In this document: one piece after another, positions 25,501 through 34,655 of the stretch
Layout: every line of letters begins with the position of its first letter
How positions within the stretch are numbered: position 1 is the stretch's first letter
IMG/VR virus record: IMGVR_UViG_3300042197_001420
Location: 1 to 51,188 of that record
Strand: one strand, 5' to 3'
Origin: a virus
DNA: 51,188 nucleotides
Translations under genes and position numbers: made by a program
Notes under the pieces: model-generated
Seen by the model: only the letters and a program-made list of their open reading frames with translations
What the model was told of the DNA's origin: nothing
Databases searched by the model: none

Positions 25501-26156
25501 GTAACTTTAGTTACTGCGAATTTACCATAAAATCTTAGAGTTCTTGGAGGAACTGAAATAGTATCTTGATCTAAAAAGTAAGTGATATTATTTTGTACTA
25601 GAACTTTTGCAAAGTTTTCGTAATTGATATCTGATCGACCTCCAAAGTATTGATTAAAAATTCTCTTTTTAGCTTCGCTATCGATATTAAGAATGTATCT
25701 AGCAACTTCTACATTTTCTGTGTTGTATTTAACTTGCGTTCCTAGATTAAAAGTGACATAAAGAAGAGGATTCAAAAAAGATTCGAAGAACCAATTTTCT
25801 CTAGTTTGAAAGCTAGTGGGTGTAGGAAGAGATTGTATATCTTCTGCTTCTTTTTGAAAAGAACTTAAAAGAATTTTTCTAAAAGATCCATCTGAAAGTC
25901 TAACTGAAGATTCTGTTTCTCCGATCCCTCCCAAATTTTTAACGTCATTTTCTAATCTTACTAATTGATCTTTTATAGCTCCAAACGAAGGAACTTGCAC
26001 AGTTTGAATTACTCCGTTTCCGTCAAGAACAGGAATAGAAACAGTATCAGATTTAGAACTAACTAATTCAGAGACTTTAGTAATTATTTCGTAAGAGTTA
26101 TTCTGTAACTTTAATAAGTCATTGAGAAGAGTAGTTAATGAGTATTTTGTGTCCAT
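22536..26156 (-). CDS. Large baseplate-associated protein with fibronectin-like segment
   Basis: This is a 1206-aa virion protein candidate. The N-terminus (1-90) is helical. A long coiled coil lies near 420-490 (K-K-L-Q-A-D-K-T-R-I-Q-S-D and L-K-L-Q onward). Around 600-665 the order V-E-F-R-I-K-S-L-S-E-S-G-W ... S-D-W-S-E resembles a fibronectin type III strand pattern. A short coiled coil (E-S-E-I-A-R-L-K-A-L-L) is near 740. The C-terminal third is beta-rich with G-S-T and G-A-T-G loops. It sits between two other large unknown virion genes. The role is unresolved; a wedge or fibre-attachment protein is plausible. Confidence 0.45.
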   Translation of the reverse strand: MDTKYSLTTLLNDLLKLQNNSYEIITKVSELVSSKSDTVSIPVLDGNGVIQTVQVPSFGAIKDQLVRLENDVKNLGGIGETESSVRLSDGSFRKILLSSFQKEAEDIQSLPTPTSFQTRENWFFESFLNPLLYVTFNLGTQVKYNTENVEVARYILNIDSEAKKRIFNQYFGGRSDINYENFAKVLVQNNITYFLDQDTISVPPRTLRFYGKFAVTKVTDDTITEQVNDVNYKKRVIRVQLDKLTYNDSQSEFLGTRSLKIGDSLIVNSGRKNTRYEIVQIEGSNRTVALRLVEGADPILIGADIFSIYSLNDSPVNVNVNVGFDEYTVVFLKPIDPDSKIAAVNWSPGSGFYTSDLRTKDELGNEITLATYYQNEVIDFGAYLYSIAKEGVIPTSLGIQPDSPVLNQENFKVTQVNQHLTDNSVLSDLKKLQADKTRIQSDISSTDRAIKELRLKLQTTKYTSQQLKQTDENQLSTLINQRDSLSSLFSSVIDDINAIGISNTVDQLTPKYRIRGFFPMPIAKTSEKTGPQEVVQFITQYRYLSKEGGANQPEQINFLDQDGQTRRGTFSTWVEVRSEVRQRKTDPITGQITWAIEDVENADAININSVDIPISFGESVEFRIKSLSESGWPVSPKESDWSEIIRVEFPSEFESAPDSGSILSEAKDEKVRIELQQDLDSLGIKKHVANQFDQNGKFFAHNATEIASGFLSPEQNVIALFDKLVTMESEIARLKALLEASRGILIVRIVDETATEYKVENNTTVSLFAGNYKDEVGQLTIKKGAIISKNYFIKIFNDSASSLEMYARYWGNRLFKIQESWAGGTSYNGNDTDYNLIRKYDRVPLGLSNPLDTDVASYGFIRNTPDQSSQVLGEFISSRYLSVDGKSPLYGAVSSTGGTVYAANSQISGGSLVGATSIEDLEWTSNLAIQDLITTTSTIGSTATDFIWFGATGTTSISDVVSVTDFTVSSNYDNTILIHINHPAIDDWNLQSDPNVAASESVRNSKFGNLVAGVTGSGLQTPLFFEGVGGTADKYSKIAFDVNDQYLLGPKSVGSYLFLNPSSHSDIVVDGSDSLSVRRITFGEGEAISIPFIFQYRMTDYFGLGDTGLGNIGGVRNFSKNANVVYTKKLGIDIYSNPINKERFSFDVEVTARYYSRTVVGKDIPSRTFETALDDLNKTIKTINPITGRDIVPVQLRKTSGGDSNR

Positions 26157-26157
26157 C

Positions 26158-28227
26158 TTATCTTATTATGTCTATGTTAAATAGATATTGATTTTCGTCA
26201 GTGCAATAAATTTCAAATATAGGTCTATTTGAAAGTAACATTGATTGTGATATAATCACCATGGTTTTACCATAAGATCCGTTACCGAAAACATTTTGTT
26301 TGTCGGTTCTAAATATGATATTGTATCCGCTAGTGTTGATTTTATCATCAAAAACAAATTTAAGCATTTGACCGTTTTTCCATCTTTGGTTCGAATCGTC
26401 TATGTTTATAGACAGAGTGTCTCCGAAAGTTTCAATTCCTGTGATAGGATCTGAATTTTGATTTTTCTGTCTAAAGTAATTAGTGAATTTATCAAGAACT
26501 AAAATGTTATTATCGACCAAATTCGAGGATGTAGTGTCTTGACCGTTGGAAATTCCAGTTTCTAAAAAATTAGAAGCGTTACCACATAACATAAATGTGC
26601 TGTAACTTTGATTTCTATTTAAGACCTTTACTTGGTTTGGTATCGATCTATCTAAAATAATGCCGTCTCCTTGCTTAAGTATGTCTGTGTTGTAAGTTAA
26701 GCTCAGAGGAAGATTTCCTGAAAGTATCGAATTTATATTATTAGCATTTTGATTAATCAAATCTAACAAAGTGGTACTGGATTGAAAAGCTAATTGAGAA
26801 TTATTTAATGATTTTTCTAAATCTGAGATTCTTTGAATAAGATCATCGATAGTCCCTTGAGTAAAGTAGTATTGTTGTAGTTCAGCAATTTCTTGCTTAA
26901 TTTGTATGATTTGTTGATTTTGATTAAGGAATTGTTCAGCGGCTTCCTGCATTCTTGTTGAAGCGTCTATGAATAAATCCATAGAAAATGTATTGTAATC
27001 GTTAATGATGGTCTCAACTCCAACATTGTCTGCAGAAGTGTCAAATTTAACGTTTAATTTAAGTCCGTATCCATTACCATTTAGCTTAGTAACTTTATTT
27101 GGTTTAAATTTATCAAATCTCTTCAAATATGAAGGAGCAGCAACTTGATTTACATAATCATCTAAAACAAGAATTCCATAAAGATTTCTTGCTCTGTCTT
27201 GAGGATTTGAAGCGCTGTATGTATCATAATAAACAAGGGCAGCATTAAAGGAAAAATCAGTCGATGCATCCGATGCATTAAATTCAGAGATTAAAGAGAT
27301 ATTGGGATCTTCGACGATCGGTTGATATGAATCTGCATCCGTGTCGAGAATAATACCGTCCATTTTAGATAAAAGAACAGGTTTTCCTGAAAGAGGAACT
27401 GTAGAAGCAGTTCCAGGAACGTTTATTATATTACCGAATGTAGTTTCAGAAAGATATGCATCGATTATATCGTTATCATAGTATGCTATCATTGAAAGTC
27501 CTGTAGGATGTATTGATCCTGCATCTCTTCCGTCTATGTAATTTCCTCCGGTCCATTGTCTTCCTGGAGCATAATTAGAATCTTGATATGTTTTGAATAG
27601 GACTACTGGAGTATTACCGTGAGTAACCGGAACATTCAAATAAACTTCACTGTAAGAATGTCCGTCTCTAGAAACTGAATTGACAATATCAACGTCTCCA
27701 ATATACTTTACAACTCTTTTGTAGTATTGAGTAGGATCGGTTTCTGTGAATCTAGAAGAAACTGCGGATTCTGCAGCATTAGCTCCTCTAAATCGTATAG
27801 CATTGATATTTGCTAACCACTTCCAAAATAGTCTCTCGGCAACTGTGTATTTTTCTGAAGGATTATATGATTGAGCTAATGTATTACTTCCGTCTAAAAC
27901 TAATTGTTCGAAATTCAAAAGGTAATTTTGAAAAGCCTGAGCAAAATTGATATTTTGATTCGTACTTAAATCAGAATTAGGAATTGATGAATTGGGTAAT
28001 CCCGCAGTTGCACCACTTAAAGTACCTAAAGCTTCCCAAACGATATAATTTTCATAATTAGATGAACTTGGAGTAGCTACATCCGGTAGGTCTAGTAGAG
28101 CAAATTTAGAAAATACGAATCTAGCATCGTCATCAGTGAATGTTTTTGATATGTCATTTGATGCCGAGGTAAACGTATAAAAAGTTCCTCCTTGTACTCT
28201 TAACGCATTTATTAGCGGAGTTGCCAT
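26158..28227 (-). CDS. Large virion protein with central coiled coil
   Basis: This 689-aa protein has a beta-rich N-terminal 400 residues, a coiled coil around 440-515 (Q-E-I-A-E-L-Q-Q and I-S-D-L-E-K-S-L-N-N) and a beta-rich C-terminal domain. No family was recognised. Its composition and position between a short fibre-like protein and the 1206-aa protein fit a trimeric baseplate-attached fibre or a fibre connector. Gene spacing is 1 bp to the downstream gene and 18 bp to the upstream gene. Confidence 0.45.
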   Translation of the reverse strand: MATPLINALRVQGGTFYTFTSASNDISKTFTDDDARFVFSKFALLDLPDVATPSSSNYENYIVWEALGTLSGATAGLPNSSIPNSDLSTNQNINFAQAFQNYLLNFEQLVLDGSNTLAQSYNPSEKYTVAERLFWKWLANINAIRFRGANAAESAVSSRFTETDPTQYYKRVVKYIGDVDIVNSVSRDGHSYSEVYLNVPVTHGNTPVVLFKTYQDSNYAPGRQWTGGNYIDGRDAGSIHPTGLSMIAYYDNDIIDAYLSETTFGNIINVPGTASTVPLSGKPVLLSKMDGIILDTDADSYQPIVEDPNISLISEFNASDASTDFSFNAALVYYDTYSASNPQDRARNLYGILVLDDYVNQVAAPSYLKRFDKFKPNKVTKLNGNGYGLKLNVKFDTSADNVGVETIINDYNTFSMDLFIDASTRMQEAAEQFLNQNQQIIQIKQEIAELQQYYFTQGTIDDLIQRISDLEKSLNNSQLAFQSSTTLLDLINQNANNINSILSGNLPLSLTYNTDILKQGDGIILDRSIPNQVKVLNRNQSYSTFMLCGNASNFLETGISNGQDTTSSNLVDNNILVLDKFTNYFRQKNQNSDPITGIETFGDTLSINIDDSNQRWKNGQMLKFVFDDKINTSGYNIIFRTDKQNVFGNGSYGKTMVIISQSMLLSNRPIFEIYCTDENQYLFNIDIIR

Positions 28228-28245
28228 TCAATTAAATTTTTTATT

Positions 28246-28812
28246 TTATAGAGTAACCCATGTACTTCCACCAGCTACTGAGCTAGATCCCGTACATCCT
28301 TTGAAAACATTAAGAGAAAGGTCATAAACTAAAGCTCCTTCTTGAGGATTCTCTATAGCATCGATATCTGCAGTGGTTAAACGTGGAATTGTAACATATG
28401 CAACTGGGTCTGATGCAGTAGGTCCAGTAGTACCAACTCCAGTAAAATTAACCGTAGGAATAGTTCCTAAACCTAAAGTTTTGTCAATTTTTCTGAAGTA
28501 AACTGAACTTCCAACACCGGCACCAACCTGAACATAATTAGATGCTCCTAGGACAGCATTTCCGACCTGTATTGTAACATTACCGGTAATTACGTTAATT
28601 CCACCACCAAGAGAACCTCTTACAATAAGGTCCTCAGTTTCCATGTCGTTATTGCTTCCATATCCATAGTTATTGATTTTTCCTGTAGCTATATCAATAA
28701 TAGATAGAACGTCATTCAAAGCATCTGCGATTGTATTAAAATTGTCGTTGATGGTTATCCTGGACGATGATACGGAATCAGTACCATTTAGAGTTGTTGT
28801 TGAGATTGCCAT
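28246..28812 (-). CDS. Short fibre-like structural protein
   Basis: This 188-aa Gly/Ser/Thr-rich protein has an N-terminal I-N-D-N-F-N-T-I-A-D-A-L-N helix typical of phage fibre attachment ends, then a beta-rich shaft. The C-terminal pattern N-P-Q-E-G-A-L-V-Y-D-L-S-L-N-V-F-K ... W-V-T-L is common at the tips of short tail fibres and head decorations. It contains one G-T-T-G-P-T insertion. It is likely a small trimeric accessory fibre attached to the baseplate; partner genes on either side are large virion proteins. Confidence 0.5.
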   Translation of the reverse strand: MAISTTTLNGTDSVSSSRITINDNFNTIADALNDVLSIIDIATGKINNYGYGSNNDMETEDLIVRGSLGGGINVITGNVTIQVGNAVLGASNYVQVGAGVGSSVYFRKIDKTLGLGTIPTVNFTGVGTTGPTASDPVAYVTIPRLTTADIDAIENPQEGALVYDLSLNVFKGCTGSSSVAGGSTWVTL

Positions 28813-28814
28813 TT

Positions 28815-31800
28815 TTATTTTATTTTTATTATTTCGTTTTTAGTTACTATTTGTTTATTTCCGTTGGTGTCCTCTAATTCTAAAGTAAGTGTATAACTTC
28901 CTTTTTTATTGAACATGTACGAAAAATACTTATTATTGTAGTATATATCCGTAAAGTTAGGATCACCATCTTTGGTTAAAGTCCATTTAGGATTTTTCTT
29001 TCCTTTCATTTTAGAGTTATCGTAAGTAAAATTAACTACTGTACAAAGTGGAAGTTCTTCTGAATACTTTAGAACTCTAATTTCATCCCATGTAGGATTT
29101 TTAATAAGAGACCTTCCATAAGAAGTTCCAACTATTCCGTCCATTTCTATTTTAATCTCTTCAGGCGAAGAAAATTTCTTTGAAACTGCTATAATCTTGG
29201 TTTCTGTAGAAGAGACTACCGAACTAGGTCCTGTTGCTCCCGAATAACCAAAAACTATATTGTATTCGAAGTTATTTATCCCATCTATTCCTTGAGCGGT
29301 AGGTCCATTTAATTCATTAGCTAAATCTGTTAAATTAGTGGATCCTATCGAATAAGGAGAACTCATTCCGTATATTAATATGCTTCCAGTCGGTCCTGTA
29401 GACTCAACTTTATAAATTTCAAAGCTCGTAGGAATATCTCCTAAATATCCAAAATAAACCGTTTCGTAAGAAGAAGTGTCTCCTGCTAGATTTTCGAATT
29501 TAACTCTATGTCTTCCTCCTCTATCAAAAGATTTGGAAACCGCTCTTATGTACGGCTCAATAAAATAGTTAGAATCGTAGGTCTCATCATAATAGTAGAT
29601 AAAGTCTTCTAGGAAAGGATGATCCGTTCCGTCTCCTGTCATGTCTTGATTTAATTGACGAGTAATTTCTATCATATTTTGTTTATCGGTTCCTGTCAAT
29701 CCTGTGAATCTTCTAGAATCTACAATGTCTTGAATGTATAACCAATCAGAACCATCAAATTGATAGGTTCTTCTATTTGCATTAGAGACTATAATATCTC
29801 CGGTATTTGCTACTAAAGAAGTGGAACCTATAGCTCCTGTGTATCCTGTCGGTCCTGCCTCATAATAAACATCTATCGAAGAAAGATCAAGAATCGTATT
29901 TCCTTTAGTCATATAGACGTAAGCAGTAGGTCCGGTAACTCCCGTAATTTCCCATTGAGTTATCTTGGTTCCTATTCCGTCCCACCAAAGGTGATATAAA
30001 TCGTCCCATTTAGGAACATTTGTAAGTAAATTAAATGTGTATGGAGACCTATCAACTAGAGGATTGTCTATAGGATTGTTCATATTTTTATAGAATTCAA
30101 TAGAATCTAATGAGTTATAACTCATATCTGCCATGTCTATTTCCTCATTTGGATGTAAAGGTAAATCCCAGGTCGATGTATATTCATCCCATGTTAAAAG
30201 TGGTGGTGGTACGAGGAATCCACTAGGGTTTGGAGGAAGAACGATATCTCTTTGTACTGGATATTTTCTAGTGTCTAGAGTGTAATCTAATTCACGATAT
30301 TGATACCATCCAATAAAGTCAGATTCGCTAATTTTTACTTCTATCATATTTTCGTTTATGATAAAAGACTTATTGTTATAACCGTCCCAAAGATAAAGCT
30401 CCACTTTATAATTTCCAACATAAGGTAGAATCACAGGAAAATTATCTCCTTCTAGAATAGAAATCCTTCCCGAATCGAAAGAGAATGCGGGTGTAGTGTC
30501 CTCTGATTTTGATACGATCCACTGCATTTCATAATATCCATAAAATCCAAGACTTTGCCAACTATAATTAAATTGACTTGGATATGAAGAAATGGGAAAT
30601 CCTGTAACTCCTACATATATAGGATTACTCGTCGATCCGGTAGTAGAAGTCCATCCTGTAATAATTTGAGAATTGGTAAATCCTCCATATAGAGCTCCGT
30701 AAGTAGGACCAGCAAAATCTATTTGATTGAAAGTAACCTGAGCATCATCCCAAGTAATATCGAAAGTAGTATTATTTAGAGTTATTGGATATCCGATAGG
30801 AATATCTTCATCGTCATTAAGTTTTGTTATCGGAACATTTGCTTTATCAAAATAACCTAAAAAACAATCCGAGAAATATCCGACCGAAGCACCTGAAGGT
30901 CCGAATGTATATCCAGGAGAAACATTAATTTCAGTTGCTGTTCCTCCTGATGCAGAAGGAATTGAGTATTGAACGGTTGCTGCCGGAAAAGGACCTGAGG
31001 TATTACTAAACCAATTCACATAAATTGTACCAGTAGCTCCTAAAGCCTGTTTCTCAACGAGTCGTATTCTTCCAGAAGTTCCTCCTTCTTGATAAACCGT
31101 AAAGAATTCGTTAAAATCCGAAGATCTAATACTATCAATAATCTTATTTGCCACTTCGTAGTTTTTGTAGATGTATTGACCAGTATCCACGTCTCTCTTA
31201 ATTACCGTATCTATTGAAGTGGGTCCTGTACCGAAAGGGATGTCGAATACGAATCGATATGTTTGAATTGTATCTAAAGGAAGAGGATATCCTCCAACAT
31301 TAACATCACTTGTACTTAATCCTACTAACCACGTATTTTGATTTGTAAATCCTCCAATCGTCAGATCTGGGCCAACAGGACATCCGAAAAATTGAAGAGG
31401 TCTTAGATCCTGTACAAATCCTTCAGTTGAAGGAAGAACCTCAAATGAAGGCTTAAGACCTAAATCTATTTTGTCAATTCTATATTGATCGTTCCATATA
31501 TTAGTATCGTACTTAGCAAAGTAAATTGCCTCACCTATAATATCTACAATTTTTGCATTAACTGGAAGGAAATAATTTTGTAATTTTCTTTTAAGTGCAA
31601 ATATCTTAATTAGAATTTCTTGAGGGGAAAATGTAAAGACTTCTTCAACGATAGGAATTCCGTTCTCGTCAAATTCTGAAGTTGCTGCTGTTATATCATA
31701 GAATAGACCGAATTTATTTGTCTTTCTATAAATTTTAGAAGGAATCAGTCCTGAATTATTGAAATCTGCATTTTCGGTAAAGATCGACGATATGTCTATT

Positions 31801-32645
31801 TGTTTATATTTACCTACATAAGGAGAGTCTTGGTCGATATTTAACCAATACTCTTTCATTCTTAGATTTTGATATCCAAAGAATTTAATTACATTTATAA
31901 GAGCTTTATAAGATCCAAGATAAGGATAGATGTTAGAATACTCTAGGAGCATCTCCTTCCTTTTTTGATTCATAAGGGTCCAATTTGGCTTAATCTCATT
32001 AACATCGGAATTGTCGAATAGAGATTCATCTTGCGGAAAAAGATCCACACCCAAAGCGGTTAGCCAATCTCTTAATCTTTCGTCTTCTTCCTCACCTTCT
32101 CCGTATATTAGAATTTCAGCAAATACATGTCCGCTAGCATCTCGAATAAAAAGAATTTTTTGATATGCATCTTCCGAATCAGGAGCAAATCCTAAATTAA
32201 TTTGAACCGGAATAGAATCTATCGTGGTGACTTCTTTAATGTCTTGTTTAATTCCCGAAGTTCCGGTAGAATAAGTTTGATATTCAAAGGTGTAATCGAG
32301 AGATTGATACTTTTCGAGTACATTTTCCTCCTCGGATACATCGAAAGAATAAAGAAAGAGGGATTCGTTATAAGGGATTTTGAAATAGGCTTCGAAATCC
32401 AAGTTAGAAGCAGAAGATCCTGTAGGTCCAACATAAATAGAGGAATCTACAATGGGATATGTGAGTTCGTATTGTTGAGTAGAAGTGTTATAAACCTCTT
32501 CCATTATGTAAATTTGATAGTCGTCAATTAGGCCGGTAGATACTGTATTGAAATCAACTCGACCTATCCAACGATCACTTGCCTCTAAATACTCAAAATT
32601 AAAGTATTCTCCTTTCTTATTGAAAAAATTGAGATATTTATACAT
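28815..32645 (-). CDS. Large baseplate protein, gp7-position
   Basis: This 1276-aa protein lies shortly downstream of the gp6-like gene, where T4 has gene 7 (about 1030 aa, wedge protein). I see no direct T4 identity. The N-terminal 130 residues are beta-rich. A helical section around 200-260 (N-Q-K-R-K-E-M-L-L-E-Y-S-N) is followed by a long beta-rich region. The C-terminus (about 1215-1276) has an Ig-like/PKD-like look: K-G-S-Y-T-L-T-L-E-L-E-D-T-N-G-N. At least eight G-P-T-G, G-S-T-G or G-P-S-G motifs are scattered along it. A wedge or adhesion protein is inferred from synteny. Confidence 0.5.
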   Translation of the reverse strand: MYKYLNFFNKKGEYFNFEYLEASDRWIGRVDFNTVSTGLIDDYQIYIMEEVYNTSTQQYELTYPIVDSSIYVGPTGSSASNLDFEAYFKIPYNESLFLYSFDVSEEENVLEKYQSLDYTFEYQTYSTGTSGIKQDIKEVTTIDSIPVQINLGFAPDSEDAYQKILFIRDASGHVFAEILIYGEGEEEDERLRDWLTALGVDLFPQDESLFDNSDVNEIKPNWTLMNQKRKEMLLEYSNIYPYLGSYKALINVIKFFGYQNLRMKEYWLNIDQDSPYVGKYKQIDISSIFTENADFNNSGLIPSKIYRKTNKFGLFYDITAATSEFDENGIPIVEEVFTFSPQEILIKIFALKRKLQNYFLPVNAKIVDIIGEAIYFAKYDTNIWNDQYRIDKIDLGLKPSFEVLPSTEGFVQDLRPLQFFGCPVGPDLTIGGFTNQNTWLVGLSTSDVNVGGYPLPLDTIQTYRFVFDIPFGTGPTSIDTVIKRDVDTGQYIYKNYEVANKIIDSIRSSDFNEFFTVYQEGGTSGRIRLVEKQALGATGTIYVNWFSNTSGPFPAATVQYSIPSASGGTATEINVSPGYTFGPSGASVGYFSDCFLGYFDKANVPITKLNDDEDIPIGYPITLNNTTFDITWDDAQVTFNQIDFAGPTYGALYGGFTNSQIITGWTSTTGSTSNPIYVGVTGFPISSYPSQFNYSWQSLGFYGYYEMQWIVSKSEDTTPAFSFDSGRISILEGDNFPVILPYVGNYKVELYLWDGYNNKSFIINENMIEVKISESDFIGWYQYRELDYTLDTRKYPVQRDIVLPPNPSGFLVPPPLLTWDEYTSTWDLPLHPNEEIDMADMSYNSLDSIEFYKNMNNPIDNPLVDRSPYTFNLLTNVPKWDDLYHLWWDGIGTKITQWEITGVTGPTAYVYMTKGNTILDLSSIDVYYEAGPTGYTGAIGSTSLVANTGDIIVSNANRRTYQFDGSDWLYIQDIVDSRRFTGLTGTDKQNMIEITRQLNQDMTGDGTDHPFLEDFIYYYDETYDSNYFIEPYIRAVSKSFDRGGRHRVKFENLAGDTSSYETVYFGYLGDIPTSFEIYKVESTGPTGSILIYGMSSPYSIGSTNLTDLANELNGPTAQGIDGINNFEYNIVFGYSGATGPSSVVSSTETKIIAVSKKFSSPEEIKIEMDGIVGTSYGRSLIKNPTWDEIRVLKYSEELPLCTVVNFTYDNSKMKGKKNPKWTLTKDGDPNFTDIYYNNKYFSYMFNKKGSYTLTLELEDTNGNKQIVTKNEIIKIK

Positions 32646-32646
32646 C

Positions 32647-32895
32647 TTATAGGTTTAGTGTTCCGTCGTTTTTATCTATCGTGTAGTTATTGTAGACCTG
32701 TATTTTCTTAACACTGTCTGTAATTTCTACGAACCAAGGTTCCATTCTTTCGAGAAATCCATCCATCACGGGATTACCGAACATACGATTTGAAAGGAAT
32801 TTGTCTATCATTCCTTCCTTTCTATAATCATATCCAACGGATTTTAGCTTATCGTTAGAAGAATACATTTTTGTGTATATTGAGTCTTTGTACAT
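32647..32895 (-). CDS. Small protein between gp6-like and gp7-position genes
   Basis: This 82-aa, charged, aromatic protein has no recognised domain. Its ATG overlaps the last base of the gp6-like stop (TAATG), a translational-coupling arrangement, and it ends 1 bp before the 1276-aa gene. The sequence has a helical N-terminal half and ends in an N-D-G-T-L-N-L beta-like tail. A small baseplate wedge component or assembly factor is plausible by context. Confidence 0.45.
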   Translation of the reverse strand: MYKDSIYTKMYSSNDKLKSVGYDYRKEGMIDKFLSNRMFGNPVMDGFLERMEPWFVEITDSVKKIQVYNNYTIDKNDGTLNL

Positions 32896-34652
32896 TATAA
32901 TTGACTTTTCTTTTGTTGCATTTTCTTAATCGATATAGTTTCTTTTATGACTTCTTTTACGATTATATTCAGAGAAGAGTAGGTTTTATCACTCAATCCG
33001 TCTTCGAAATAATTTCCGAATCTATCATACCATCCTCCTCGGAAGACAGGCATTTCATTTTTACCAATAACGATATCTCCGAAATCATCCAATCCAACAT
33101 TAGGATCTGTGTTTGCAGGAACCATAACCTTAATATCTTGAACGGTTTTAATTCCTCGAATCGCATCGAAGGTTTCTAATTGTTTGTAGTAAAATCCATC
33201 GATTATTGCCTTTTCGTTAGTTTCTGAAATGAAAGAAATGTTAACTGAATCTACTCCAGGAATAGCTTCTATCAAAGCTATTAAATCCGATTTAGGAATT
33301 TTATCTCTTCTTTTTACTTGTAGCAAATAATCTGTAATTTTTGCGTTTATGTCATTCGAAAGAGTAGAGGCATTTGCAGAATCGTAAATTCTAAGAAAGA
33401 TGTTCATTACATATTTGGTTAGAATAGGATCGATTATTTGTAATTCTGAAGAAATCATTTGTTGACCTGACTGATTAACGTATCTATAAAGTGCGTTCTT
33501 TTCTGCCTCGTCTAAATAGAAATTCTCTAGATTTGTCGTAAAATAATCAGCATTTTTTTGAAGTCTTCTTGCAATATCTGGAATAAGAAACAAATAAATT
33601 ACGTTATCATCGTCTATGTATTGATCGTCATAGGTAGTATATGCATCGACATATGAGTAATTAAATCGAGAAAAGAAATTAACGTAATTGTCTGTATTAG
33701 CTAAAACGAACGATCTACTTGCCTTCGGAGCAATCAACTTTGTAACGTTAGGATCTTCTGCATCCGCACCCAAAACTATAGGTTTCGCTATAGTAGTTTC
33801 GATGTATTCGTTAGGATCTATTTCTTCTCCTGTATTTGTGACTATAGGATCAACCCATTTCCACTTAACTTTGTTTGTCTTTCCGTAGATATTTCCAGCA
33901 AATCCTTCGGTTAGAATGTATTCAACTCGAATGTTTGCTCCTCTCGGAGGAATCGTACCAAAATCTTGATTTCCGAAATAGATGTCAATTCCTTCGGTTA
34001 ATCCTGTTTTTACCAAGCATTGTTTACCTCCTTTAATCATATCGTATAGAGAATCTACTATCTCATAAGGTTCTCCGTTGACATAAACTTTTACATTTTC
34101 GTTATCTATAGGTTTAGTATCTACGATCGTAAAAGATTGCATTTCTAATCCCGTTCCGGTTTTAGCCTGTTCGTTTAGAGTTCCTTGAATAATTTTTAGA
34201 GGAATGATTGATCTGTCTGATTTCTTAAGTTTAAGACTTTCCGTATCATTAGAGATTCGGATAATATAATTCAGTCCGTTTTCTTCACATTGAATCTGAG
34301 TTTTGTCGTTAATTATGGCATATGTAAAATTAACTTCTGAAATACTCGGTTTCCATTTAATTTGAAGAGTTCCTTCAGCACAAATAGCTCGAGTTGGATT
34401 ATGTCCGGCTAATCTAGCAAATCCGTATATCGATCTCCTTTTTGTAGCAGTTGTTATGTTCAATTCTACTAATGCATCTTCGAGATACAAGAATATCAAT
34501 TGAACAAAAGTGTTCATTACCACAATTAATTGACCATAAGGAGAAGCAGCAGAGAATATGTCTCCGGATTGTGCATAAACCTCCGACAAATAATTTCTTA
34601 GTTGTAGAAATATGTCTCCTATTTTTAATTTATTCGGTCTAAGTATACTCAT
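32895..34652 (-). CDS. 6: gp6-like baseplate wedge protein (baseplate J family)
   Basis: This 585-aa protein would form the iris ring of the contractile-tail baseplate, pairing with gp25. The N-terminal region, with a helix (Y-G-Q-L-I-V-V-M-N-T-F-V-Q-L-I-F-L-Y-L-E-D) and then L-A-G-H-N-P-T-R, fits the gp6/baseplate J start, where A-x-x-x-G is conserved. The later I-P-G-V-D-S-V-N near 470 and D-K-I-P-K-S-D-L-I-A-L-I-E motifs are typical of the J C-terminal domain. The adjacent upstream gene encodes gp25, the usual partner. The length is near T4 gp6 (660 aa). Confidence 0.8.
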   Translation of the reverse strand: MSILRPNKLKIGDIFLQLRNYLSEVYAQSGDIFSAASPYGQLIVVMNTFVQLIFLYLEDALVELNITTATKRRSIYGFARLAGHNPTRAICAEGTLQIKWKPSISEVNFTYAIINDKTQIQCEENGLNYIIRISNDTESLKLKKSDRSIIPLKIIQGTLNEQAKTGTGLEMQSFTIVDTKPIDNENVKVYVNGEPYEIVDSLYDMIKGGKQCLVKTGLTEGIDIYFGNQDFGTIPPRGANIRVEYILTEGFAGNIYGKTNKVKWKWVDPIVTNTGEEIDPNEYIETTIAKPIVLGADAEDPNVTKLIAPKASRSFVLANTDNYVNFFSRFNYSYVDAYTTYDDQYIDDDNVIYLFLIPDIARRLQKNADYFTTNLENFYLDEAEKNALYRYVNQSGQQMISSELQIIDPILTKYVMNIFLRIYDSANASTLSNDINAKITDYLLQVKRRDKIPKSDLIALIEAIPGVDSVNISFISETNEKAIIDGFYYKQLETFDAIRGIKTVQDIKVMVPANTDPNVGLDDFGDIVIGKNEMPVFRGGWYDRFGNYFEDGLSDKTYSSLNIIVKEVIKETISIKKMQQKKSQL

Positions 34653-34655
34653 CTT

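Noticed and set aside
32202-32531. 109-aa plus-strand open frame
   Set aside because: It lies fully antisense to the 1276-aa virion gene, encodes a low-complexity Arg/Ile-rich product, and no plus-strand gene was found anywhere else.
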